Source: Rhizophagus irregularis (lineage: Eukaryota; Glomeromycota; Glomeromycetes; Glomerales; Glomeraceae). Taken from it: a stretch of DNA of 64,000 nucleotides. Below are positions 13,224 to 22,854 of the stretch, one piece after another. Under the pieces are notes generated by a model. The model had not been told where the DNA came from and searched no databases. It was given only the letters and a program-made list of their open reading frames with translations. Location: the NCBI RefSeq assembly GCF_026210795.1, contig NC_089435.1:1-64000 (forward strand). Direction: 5' to 3'. Each line of letters starts with the position of its first letter. Within the stretch, counting starts at the first letter, position 1. The position numbers and the translations under genes were made by a program.

Positions 13224-13467
13224 TAAGGTTGCTTGCCGAAACCTAGGGGTTTAGGCAAGATGGCGTTTCGCCGAAAAGCGAAATTCTGCTGAAACTATAT
13301 TAAAGTTATATTAAAAAACTGGCGAAACTTTGGAGAAAGGCGAAACTACCAAAACTTATTATAAATGCCGAAACTGCCGAAACTCTGCCAAAACTATAAT
13401 AAACCTATAGTAAAATTTTGACGAAACTAATCGTAGGATTTTGAAGAGGTTTAGACAAGCAACCTTA
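13224..13467. mobile_element. hAT-like MITE, 244 bp, 8-bp target duplication
   Basis: The element starts TAAGGTTGCTTG and ends CAAGCAACCTTA, with inverted ends continuing imperfectly into CCGAAACC/GGTTTAG. It is flanked by direct copies of GTGGTGGT at 13216-13223 and 13468-13475. Eight-base target duplications are characteristic of hAT transposons. The interior repeats GCCGAAACT-like words and has no ORF. It sits in the coding region of the Plavaka transposase relic and terminates its frame. Confidence 0.8.
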
Positions 13468-15457
13468 GTGGTGGTTTATGACTATTCCTTCTATGACGAA
13501 AACAAATACCTTCATCATATTCCGAAATTCATTGGCAGTAAACCGCTTAATATTTTCCAGGCCATTCTTGAATATCTTAAGGCCAGGAAATCGTGGGATT
13601 TTAGCCAAATGATTATCAAGTTCGTCAACCGCTATTTGACCACACAATTCTTTTAACAACATCCTTGTGTAGGTCACTTGATAATTAAACAATCCCAAGT
13701 CGAGATGATGCATTCGGTCAGGTATTGTTGACAAATAAATATTTAACTGACTATCGTTTATTTTTGAGTAAATATATTAGAAAATAATTGGCAAAATAAA
13801 CACACTTTCTTTAAAAATCACATGATACATATGGATAATTCCAAAAGATGTTTTTCATATCGTGTAGAGAATATTGTTGTGCAGAATTTTGTTCAACAAG
13901 ACATCTCATATTTTCTGGTGTTCTTAAGATAATTTGATCGTTTGTTAACTCCACATTGTTCAGCTTCTCACGCTTCACCAAACATTTATGACAAGGGTAA
14001 TGACAATTAACAGAGTTAAATGTTAAAGTTACCGCAGCATTTTCTGGTAAATCTCCTAACATTACGGAAATAAACGGAAAACACCACTTTATACCATTAT
14101 CTGTTTAAAGATCAAATCCACCATTATAGTCAAGTAACGATCGTGTCAATATATTTAAAGCATATTGATAAAGGACTTGCTTGGCTAACTGAAAACTCTT
14201 TGACCTCTTTTGTGAAATATCTTTTGCCTTTAGGATCGGCAGATAACCCAAAAGTATTTTGGCATCAGGCCTATTTCTGCGCCAACTAACTATATTACCA
14301 AGTGTCAAATAAATGGGATGTTCGCTGGTCTTTCCTAAGTGATCACGTGTCGTAGCATCTGAATATAAAATTACTGACAATACATTTGCACCATTAGGAA
14401 GTGATTTTTGGACTCTTTCCCACCATTGTCCATTATATTGTTCGTTATATATTCTTTCTCAGTTATGATTTAATAGTGTAAATTTAAAAGTACAATGGGC
14501 AAATATATCCTTATTGCTCAACAATTCCTTTATAACGTCAAAAATTGGACGATAATGAAGATAATACGTTTCTTGTTTATATGTCATGATAGGCGCTTTT
14601 TTAAAAGAAATATGTGGTACAACAATTTGATCCAACAATTGACGACCTTTTTTTACTGACGTAGGTAAAATTACATTATCGCGACAAATCTTTTTTGAAA
14701 ATTTAAGTATATCGTTACCACATGCATCAGACAAATTCCATTTAGTAAGCAACTCCATAAAATTTCCAAACTCTTCGCTTGGAAATTCTGGTATATTTGT
14801 TACTCTAATATCAAGAGATTCGAAGGTTAGGATTGGTTCAACGTCAATTAGCGAATATTCAATTTCAATGTCTCTTGATTTGTCAATCACTTCCTATATA
14901 TGGATGTTAATAGACAATAAATACTTGATAAATATGTCGATCGCTTTCTATATATAGACATATATAGACGCACACAAAAGTATAAATTATTTTAATTTCA
15001 TTTAACGTTGATTTCTCACCTCCTCTTTCTCTTCCTCTCCTCTTCATAGTTCACCTCTTCTAGTTGTTCATCATTATCGCTCCCTTCCTCTTCTTCTTCC
15101 CTTCGTCTTCCCCTTCCCCTTCGTAGTTCACATCCTCTAGTACTTCATCATTATCTTCTCTTTCTTCTTCGTAGTTCACATCCTCTAGTACTTCATCATT
15201 ATCTTCACTTTCTTCTTCGTAGCTCACCTCCTCTTGTACTTCATCATTATTAGTACTCCCCTCTCTTCCTCTCCCTCTTCGTAGCTCACCTCCTCAAGTC
15301 GTTCGTCGTCACCCACTTCCTCTTGTTCATGTTCTACTTCTTCAGCAATTTCTCTAAGAACTTTATCAATTATATCATCGTGAGTTTTCACATGATTTCG
15401 TAGAGAAGCATGACGACTGAAGACTCTTTCACAATGTGGACACGAGTATATAACCAT
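13468..15457 (-). pseudogene. Plavaka-type transposase relic
   Basis: The N-terminus (15457) is a C2H2 finger, CPHCERVFSRHASLRNHVKTH, followed by a long acidic repeat (EVSYEEE/EDVNYEE units). Downstream are YRPIFDVIKELL, QYNGQWWERV, ILYSDATTRDHLGKTSEHP, IYLTLGNI and ILLGYLPILK, the signature of fungal Plavaka-type transposases, then CHYPCHKCLV and PDRMHHLDLGLFNYQ. Frame breaks occur in the acidic repeat and at about 14460. An in-frame TAA near 14107 follows GGFDL. An intron at about 13835-13755 separates FWNYPY from LNIYLSTIPD. The C-terminus is lost where the hAT-like MITE is inserted. The presumed catalytic Asp residues are present, but the last acidic residue lies in the missing part. The partner gene from 16618 is divergent. 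Confidence 0.75.
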
Positions 15458-16133
15458 TTTTTGAAGTTGATTTATGGTGAATAAGTTTTTTATTTGACGC
15501 TAGCAAAGTAGGTTAATTTATATAAAAACATTAAGGTTTTTTACATGTTGATTTATTATATTAACTTGTTTAACAATAAATTGACTATGTGCCTCAATAA
15601 TATTAACAATACTTAACAATACAGTATTGCTTGACGTATTGCACGGTTTACACAATGTTAACAGTTAGTGTTACTGATTACGATCAATCAAGAAATACAT
15701 ACATTAAATTAATCAATCATCGTGTCATTTAAATATTTAGGTGAGGATATCAAATGATATTATCAGTTAACTGCGTAATGATACTGATGAAAATATTCAC
15801 ATTTAAGGTGTCAACAAACACAACAAACATCATAGAAATTAACGCATAATTATTATTATTAGTACTTTTACGACGAATAAAATAAAGGATTAATTAATAC
15901 AGTAAACTAGAACGTCCAAAAGCAAAACCGAGCGTTGGATGAAGGTAATTATATTTTGTTGGAAATTTCACTTGTTAAAATTTACATCCTCGATATTTAC
16001 AATTTCCCGTTAAAATTTTCTCTCTTCTTCAGATTTAATCTTTTCCTTCTCTTTATTGCCCACCTCTACTACTAGTTGTTCTGTTCATCGTTAAACGCTT
16101 TCATTTCTAGCTGTCCATAGTTACTCATCACGT

Positions 16134-16355
16134 CTACTTCATCAGTAGAAATTCAATTTGAAACATCACATGATTTCGTAAGGATGAACAACGATTAACA
16201 ATGTGATGAACAACGACTAATACTTTTTTGCAATGTGGGCGTTGAAATTCAAAGTGAAGAAATGAATCAGATTTGTCGTTGCAACACGTGACATGACTAA
16301 TACTTTTTTGCGATGTGGGCGTTGAAATTCGAATGAATCGTTGTAACACGTGACA
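16134..16355 (-). pseudogene. Relic of duplicated C2H2 finger N-terminus
   Basis: The minus strand reads FQRPHCKKVL, then CSSLRNHVMF, clearly related to the finger CPHCERVFSRHASLRNHV at 15.4 kb. The DNA is partly duplicated: ACTAATACTTTTTTGC(A/G)ATG is followed by TGGGCGTTGAAATTC twice (about 16219-16250 and 16298-16330). I infer a leftover second N-terminus of a Plavaka-type gene between the transposase and its divergent partner. Confidence 0.45.
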
Positions 16356-16617
16356 TTGCGCCGCAATTTAGTCTTAAAGTAACATCTAGTTAAGTAATTA
16401 CATTAATTATGTTTGTTACAAGTTACACTGGACACTAAGTAAGTATACTAATCATTAGTATACTTGAGTATACTTACGTATAGGTAAATCAAGTAGATCA
16501 TCACACATAAGAGTTAAAAAATGATTGCTTTTTTTTCTCACATTCTAATATTTTTTTTTTCTCATTCTCACATTCTAATAATCAATTAATTCTCTCTTGT
16601 CAGTCATCTTTTTATCA

Positions 16618-18909
16618 ATGGATAACGACAACAACAAAAATAATAATAATAAAACCAGCGGCAAACGCTCTTTAGATTTTAATAATTTAAAACACCCAAA
16701 ACCTACTACTAGATCTAGTACTAGGTCTACTAGATCTACTAGATCGTCAACGAGTATGAATATAGAAGTAATTATTTTAACTTTAAATTATTATATATAT
16801 TTGGTTGTAAATTATTATGATTGTATAAATATACTTATATAATTAATATCTTTTAGATCAACGAACAAAATAATTTGAAAGGTTTTATTTTAGTTTTTTT
16901 TTGAACTTATGTGAACGAATATCTAAAAATACATTATAATTAACATATACCGAAGCCAATCATCAAACAATTTCAGACGCTTCACAAATAGAGACTCCAA
17001 AAAAGACGAAAATTGCAAGGTTAGATTTGTTTCGTGATAGAGATATTGATGAGATTATTATCAGTACCAATAAAACTACCAAAGGATCTTCTCAAGTAAT
17101 ATCAGTTATCAATTTTGTTATTGTTTATATTATTCATTATTAGTTTATTAAATACATTTTATTGTTTTCATCAGGCAATAAATGAATCATCAACAATATC
17201 CTCTTATATCCCTTCGGTGGTAATTTCTCCTCCTTCCTTCTTTCCTCCTTCCTCTATTAAAACAACGATATCTGCTAAACAGATGCAAAGTAGTACAAAG
17301 ATATCCGATAAAGCAGCATCTGGTGGTAAAGCAGCATCTGATAAAGCAGCATCTGGTGGTAAAGTAGCGTCTGATAAAGCAGCAGGTGGTAGCGTCGATA
17401 AAGCAGCTGGCTGTAAACGTCGGAAAGCAGCATCTGGTAAGGTAAAGCAGCGTCTGGTAAAGCAGCATCTGGTGGTAAAGCAGTGTCTGGTAAAGCAGGC
17501 ATCTGGTCAGAAGCAGCATCCGGTTCTAGTAAATCATCATCATCCAGCGTTAAGGCAGTGATTAGTAAAGAATCGCCATCAAATAATAATGCGACAACAT
17601 CATCATCTAAAGTAACGGATCAAGGTTAGATACAATATATACTGTTTGTTCATTGTTGTTTTGTTAATAAATTATCAAATTGGTTCTTATTATTCTTATT
17701 AACGATAATTTATAGCAGTTAGTTCTGGTGAATTTGCCAAATTAATACAAATTAATCAAAAAACAGCATCAAAACTCAACACGATTATTAATAATCAAGA
17801 AAGGTTTGAAGTTATGTTAAACGAACAAAAAGACCAGATTTCAAATATAATGTCGGTATTAGATTCTCATCGCAATGTTGAAACTGAAGTCGAGGTTAAA
17901 AAAAACGGTAAAACGAAAAAGAAAGACAAAAACTCAGATGAATTTTATCACGTAAATATATGGTTTAAAGTTATGTATTTCTTTATATTATTTACTAAAT
18001 ATAACAATTTGTATGTATTAAGGATGCGATTAAAGATCTTTCTTATGAATTATTTCATGAGCATCGACGAGTAACCGACCGACAAATGAAAAATCGCTTT
18101 AAAGAAAAATTAGAAAATGATGAAACATCCGCCAAAATACTCATGAAGTTGTCCGGAAAAGAAGTTTCGTTCGATTATTTGTGGGATGATAGAATGCATT
18201 CACAAGTAAGTAGTATTTGTATTATATATTAGTCATTAATTGCCAAATTTATAACAACTTGTTTATTTTATTAAATATAGTTACTTGCTGCAAATCGCGT
18301 TAAAAAAGGTTACTACATTAGAAAATTGAAAGAAAGTTTGTGGAGTACTTTCGGTATTAATAGAATAACACCATTCAAAGATAATTTCAGCAAACAACAG
18401 ATGCGAATATGGAAAGCAAGTAAAAACGTTCAACAGGTCCATGAAGATTTATACAAACCGAGCGACTCAGATGATCCATCGTCTGATACTTATATTTCGT
18501 TAATAATTAAATCGGTTTTTGCATCTGATAAAGAGCGTACAAATGAAAACGCCATTTGGGTTCAGTCGGTATTAGAAGTTATATTTGACGAGGAACACCT
18601 TTCGTCAAAAATTGATGCAGACATTGTCGATTCATGGACCGGAAATATAACAGATACAGACGTGGTAAGTACTCAACTGAATTGTATGTAATGTTTTAAA
18701 TTAAATTACTAGTAATATTGTATTTCTTTATTTAGGTTTCTGAAGAATGTGAATGTGAGTCTTCGCCCAAAACACCTATAACACCTATTGACGATGATGA
18801 TGAAATCATTGGAGTTGATAATTGTGTTGATGATGTTTATGATGAGCATACGACGGACGATAATCAAGCAGCTGATTTAGAAGTTGCTGATTTAGAAAAA
18901 GAGCAATAA
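16618..18909 (+). CDS. Divergent partner gene of the Plavaka-type element, about eight exons
   Basis: The ATG is at 16618 (MDNDNNKNNNNKTSGKRSL). Likely exons are 16618-16767, 16857-16880, about 16978-17095, 17176-17624, about 17716-17951, about 18024-18207, about 18281-18663 and about 18736-18909, mostly with GTAAGT/TTTAG borders. The protein has a Ser/Thr/Arg-rich start, a KAASGG repeat (18-bp DNA unit, 17310-17500), a probable coiled coil (KLIQINQKTASKLNTIINNQ), a basic block, then DLSYELFHEHRRVTDRQMKN and RVKKGYYIRKLKESLWSTFG, and an acidic tail. The KAASGG repeat contains one apparent frameshift near 17440. I do not recognise a family. The layout, divergent from a transposase, repeats that of the Tnp2 partner, which suggests an accessory DNA-binding or targeting role (inference). 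Confidence 0.55.
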
Positions 18910-19465
18910 AAGTTCACGTGACTTTTATAATTTGATATTATTCGTTGTTGTCATTTTTTGAGTTCTAATCTATATGTATTATTCTAGTATGCATTATATT
19001 ATGTATCAATTGCAATTTAGCAATATCATTCAGTTAATAATATTAATATAATTATCGCGTTTCAGTTTGTAGAAAGATCAATCAAGTGATTCAGTTGTAC
19101 AAATCACATTCCCACCTTATTATGGTTGTGTCACCAGGGGCGCTATGTCAACGGAAATTTAGTACGTTGATCGCTTAAAAATCCACGGCAATCCAATTAT
19201 AACAAGAGGAATTTACATTAGATAATGTATTTGAATTGATACGTATTTTATCATAAATAAATTTACATATTTTATATAATATATATATTAATAATATACA
19301 ATAAAATCATTGCTTTACGCATTTTTAATATCAATATACGCGTTTTTATACATTGTATACACGTTTTTAAACTATCGTTGTTTTACTGTATGTTGTTTTA
19401 CATTTAAATTGGTGTTGTTTTACGCGTTTTTCAACGTTTTTAGGTGGCGTTGATTGATAAAGGGT
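18910..19465. other. AT-rich spacer
   Basis: This spacer lies between the Plavaka partner gene and the integrase relic. It has loosely repeated ACGCGTTTTTA/TTTTACGCGTTTTT words at about 19315-19440. No gene or clear terminal repeat is seen. Confidence 0.4.
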
Positions 19466-20472
19466 TCATTTCCTTATGTTTTTTGGCGTTGAGCAACACA
19501 TGGCGTTTTTCAACACTTTATACGCCTGTTTAAAACTTGCTGATGGAACTACTTGCAATTCCTTTCGGGTATATGCACATCTGGATACACCTAATCGACC
19601 ATGTGGTCTGTTAAGGAGATATGTAGGAGGCTGTTCGGGTGAAAGTATCATTTTTTTGATTACACGAATGTTTGGGTTCCATCTTATATCTCCTGTACAA
19701 AATTTTCCGTGAAGTTTGTTACCAAGTACAGAAATAGGTTCATCTAACTTGACTCTGATACGTGTTCCTTCAAAGAGGAGGTCTGTCTTTTTTGACACTT
19801 TGGGTGACCCTGTCAGAATATCTGGGGGATTTCTCTGCCAGAGTTCATTTACTTTACTCACTATATTATGGAAATCTTCTGACCATTCCACGGATGTCAC
19901 CCCAGTTTTCAACTCCTGTGCGGCCATTCGTTTGAGAAGGGGTTCTTGGATAGCTTGGATAGCTTGGATAGCTCTTTCAGCATATGATTGCTGTTTATGT
20001 CTACCTGGCTCTCCGAACCTCATCATTACCCCTAAGCTGTTCAGGAAAAATCACGTACCTGGTCATTAGTGAATTCTGATCCAGAGTCTGTCTCTAGTCG
20101 ATGTGTTGGTGGCTTAATACGATTTTTTCTGTAGATTTTAACAAATCCATTGAGAATCCTATTTGCAGTCTTATCCTTTAGGGGTTCTGCATCGACTCTC
20201 TTTCTTGCAACTTTTACCACTACGAGAAAATAGTGGAATCCTTTAGGGTCAACTGGCATCTCTGCAAGATCTGCCTGATATGTTGCATTTGGTTTCCATA
20301 CAATTACCTTTGGGCATTCTGTTGACTTTTCCTTTATGGGCTTTTTGTATAGATTGTAGTGCTCTTCACCTTTTAGAATTCGTGCTGATACTCTGGATAG
20401 ACTGTAGTACTTGTAGTAATTCTCTAATTGTGACATATTACGACAAATTAAAGGAAAGATTTCAGACTTCAA
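19466..20472 (-). pseudogene. Maverick/Polinton-type integrase relic
   Basis: The RVE integrase core is ATYQADLAEMP (first Asp), LETDSGSEFTN (second Asp) and a Glu in SYAERAIQAIQ. A C-terminal SH3/chromo-like module follows (LFEGTRIRVKLDEP, RCAYTRKELQVVP). The reading frame is broken once at about 20050, in a T run. The N-terminal zinc-binding half seen in the 49.6-kb integrase is largely missing, and the gene begins where the zinc-ribbon ORF begins on the other strand, so the two fragments are probably joined by a deletion or rearrangement. The SH3-like tail aligns in order with that of the integrase at 49.6 kb, so I infer a second, heavily reduced Polinton-like element. Confidence 0.7.
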
Positions 20473-20583
20473 ATCTCAAGATAACACGATTTTACTGTCT
20501 AAAGTGTAAAAAGGAAACTGAGACTGCTAGTGAAATACAAGATATGACTACAAATGGACGTTATCGTTTACATGGTGATTGTA

Positions 20584-21867
20584 CAGTCACGTCTGAAAGT
20601 GACGCCCGATTTAAAATTAATGCCAAAAATGGCAAAACTTTATTGATTTTCATTAAAATTCACATAAAAAATAATTACTAAAAATGGTTAATAATGTGTT
20701 GGCCCTCATCTTGCTTCTAGTACTGCATTTATTCTTTGTGGCATTGAAGCAACAACCTCTTCAAAAATGGAGCAATCCAAATTTTCCCATTCTTCACTTA
20801 GTGCAACTTTAAGTTCATCCACAGTTCTTGGAAAGACTTTACAACTCTGGATATTGTCCTTTAACTGCTTCCAGATGTTTTCTATTGGATTTAGATCGGG
20901 AGAATTTGCCGGCCAATCAATAACCACAATTTTATTCTTCTTCAACCAATCCTTGGTTATTTTCGCTATGTATGTATGGCATTATCCTGTTGAAAAATTG
21001 CAGCCCTTCCTGTTAACTCATGAACTGTATGCTGAAATGGATACAGATATGAATTTAGGATTCTAATGTAAGTATTTGAATTGATTTTTTCATTTCCTTC
21101 TTTATTTTCATCACAAAAAATTAATGGTTCTTTTATCCTTCCTGCAAAACATCCCCAAACCATGACTGATTTTCGACCACTTTTAAAGATAGGTGTCAAG
21201 CATTCAGTGTTAAACCTTTCCCCTGTGTGTCTCCAAACTCTTATTTGTCGTGACTGCTTGCCAATCTCACCACGATTCATCTGAGAAAATAACTTGTCTC
21301 AATCATAAGCTGTTTTTTCTTTATATTTTTCACACCAACTAATACGAGCTAATGCATGCTTTTCTGAGATAAAGGGTTTTTTTGCAGCAACATGGGAATA
21401 AATTCCAACACTATGTAATGCTCTTTTAGCAGTTGTAAGGCTGCAATTTAAATCTAATGTATTAATGACTTCATGTAAAGGTTCGCGTCGATCTTGTGTA
21501 ATTTTGTTTATGAGTGCATTTTTCTCATTATTATTGAGAGCAAGTGGACGCCCTGATCTAGGTAAATTTTCAGTTTTCCCTGTCTTCTTGTATCTGTCAA
21601 TAATTCTTCTTATTGTGGTGGGGTCACGACCAATTTTTCTTGCTATTTGTGCAGGGTTAAAATTCTCCATATATGCTAGTATTTTTCCTTTATCTTGAGA
21701 AGTTAACTCAGTTCTATGTGACATTATTTTTTTAACTTTGCAACGCGTTTATTAGGTTATGAAATTGTGAGAAAAACATTTAAAAATAAAAAAAAGGGGT
21801 ATAAATAATGTAAATTTTGTGTATCGTAACACCGTACAAAATCGGGCGTCACTTTCGGACCCGACTG
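20584..21867. mobile_element. Tc1/mariner element inserted at TA
   Basis: The 1,284-bp element has inverted ends CAGTCACGTCTGAAAGTGAC and CAGTCGGGTCCGAAAGTGAC (right end read on the minus strand), both continuing GCCCGATTT. It is flanked by TA at 20582-20583 and 21868-21869. It carries one minus-strand transposase relic and interrupts the zinc-ribbon gene exactly between two codon halves. Confidence 0.9.
20706..21724 (-). pseudogene. Tc1-type transposase (DD34E-like), decayed
   Basis: The N-terminal paired-type helix-turn-helix (FNPAQIARKIGRDPTTIRR, then RSGRP) is intact from 21724. The catalytic core has FSDES in a shifted frame near 21285, FQQDNAIHT at about 20970 and DWPANSPDLNPIENIW at about 20890, so the first and second Asp and the Glu can all be located. 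An in-frame TGA at 21299-21301, a frameshift next to it and another in ACATACATA at about 20965 break the gene. The spacing from second Asp to Glu is 34 or 35 residues because the last frameshift lies between them. Confidence 0.85.
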
Positions 21868-22087
21868 TACAGTTTGTGGCATGCATAAGAATACTTTTAC
21901 TGGAGTAGACTGGGTAATCAAAAAGAAGTCTAAGGAGAAAAAGAAAGAAACCGCTGCTAAGAGACATCAGACGGTTTATAATCGGCAGTATAAAAAACTC
22001 AGGCAGAAAATTTTAGAGGCCGATGACGCGTGTAAACAGTGTATTGATAAATACCTTAAGGAGGCAAAAAAGAGGAAAACGGATTAG

Positions 22088-22254
22088 TACTGTCTTCTAA
22101 ACTTATTTTTTATCATCTGAATCGTCTTGGTATACCCATTGTTCAATTACTTATTTTTTCTGACGGGGGCTGAACGGGGTTAGTCTTACTGGCTCTATAG
22201 ACCTTCTAGGGGCTTACCTGTTAATCTACCTGTTAATTTACTGGGTTTGCTGTC
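22088..22254. other. Spacer downstream of zinc-ribbon gene
   Basis: This spacer has somewhat higher GC than its surroundings. It contains a short duplication CTTACCTGTTAATCTACCTG/TTAATTTACTG. No gene is seen. Confidence 0.3.
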
Positions 22255-22515
22255 TCACTGCTTCCGACAGATAAATAGACTGAATCCTGATCATATGACA
22301 GATTTATGACAGAATGACAGATCTGGGGGTAAAATCAAAACTTTTTTCTGGGGATTATCCTCTTCCGATATTTCTGAAACATCTGTCATATCTGTCATAT
22401 CTGTCATACCCCTCTGATTCTCTCTTATTTTTCTCTCTTTTTCCTTATTTTATCGTTTTTTAGTATATTATTATATGACAGATGTTTATGACAGATGGTG
22501 ACAGATATGAGCCCC
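22255..22515. repeat. ATGACAGAT words in both orientations
   Basis: Clusters of ATGACAGAT(TT) at 22296-22323 and 22473-22508 face inverted copies (ATCTGTCAT three times at about 22381-22411). They could be binding sites or subterminal repeats of an element. Whether they belong to the MULE starting at 22855 is not clear. Confidence 0.5.
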
Positions 22516-22610
22516 GTAGGGGCCATGTAGGTACTGCAAGGCCATGAGGCCGAGGTGGGTGGAGCGGTAGCGAGACCCACATCCAGCCCGATGACTGCTC
22601 AATTTCTTTT
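22505..22610. other. GC-rich hairpin-forming segment
   Basis: Within very AT-rich DNA this 100-bp piece can form several hairpins: GCCCCGTAGGGGC at about 22511-22523, GGCCATGAGGCC at about 22541-22552, and GTGGGT pairing with ACCCAC across GGAGCGGTAGCGAG. No tRNA cloverleaf could be built. It may be a mobile-element end or a structured RNA; I cannot decide. Confidence 0.35.
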
Positions 22611-22639
22611 TTTTTTGTAACACAAGATTTTTTAATCTT

Positions 22640-22830
22640 TTTTATTAACGCGAAACTTTCTTATTACGCGAAACTTCCTTTTTATTTTTTGTTACATTAA
22701 ACTTTATTTCTTATCTTGTTTATGACTCAAAACTTTATTTTTTTTTTATCTTTTTGTGACGCAAAACTTTATCTTTTATTAAAACTTTATTTTTTATCAT
22801 TTTTGTAATGCGAAACTCTATTTTTTTCTC
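22640..22830. repeat. GCGAAACTTTATTTTT repeats upstream of MULE
   Basis: Six or seven imperfect copies of (A)CGCGAAACTTTATTTTTTATC separated by T-rich spacers run up to the MULE start codon. The position fits subterminal repeats or the promoter of the transposase. Confidence 0.5.
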
Positions 22831-22854
22831 TTTTTTCCTAGAAATTATCTAAAT

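Larger units (their letters stand above)
20430..22087 (+). pseudogene. Zinc-ribbon protein (DUF5679-like) split by Tc1
   Basis: The left part reads TSNLKITRFYCLKCKKETET and on to NGRYRLHGDC, up to 20583. The right part resumes at 21870 as TVCGMHKNTF, then a Lys-rich region and DACKQCIDKYLKEAKKRKTD, to a stop at 22087. Removing the Tc1 element and one TA restores one open frame with two CxxC pairs separated by a NGRxRL segment. This is the layout of the small DUF5679-type zinc ribbon seen in several large DNA viruses and virus-like elements. No ATG precedes the first CxxC in this frame, so the 5' end is missing or altered at the junction with the integrase. Confidence 0.6.

Noticed and set aside
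17190..17519. Minus-strand Leu/Tyr-rich ORFs
   Set aside because: They are the antisense of the KAASGG repeat of the Plavaka partner gene.
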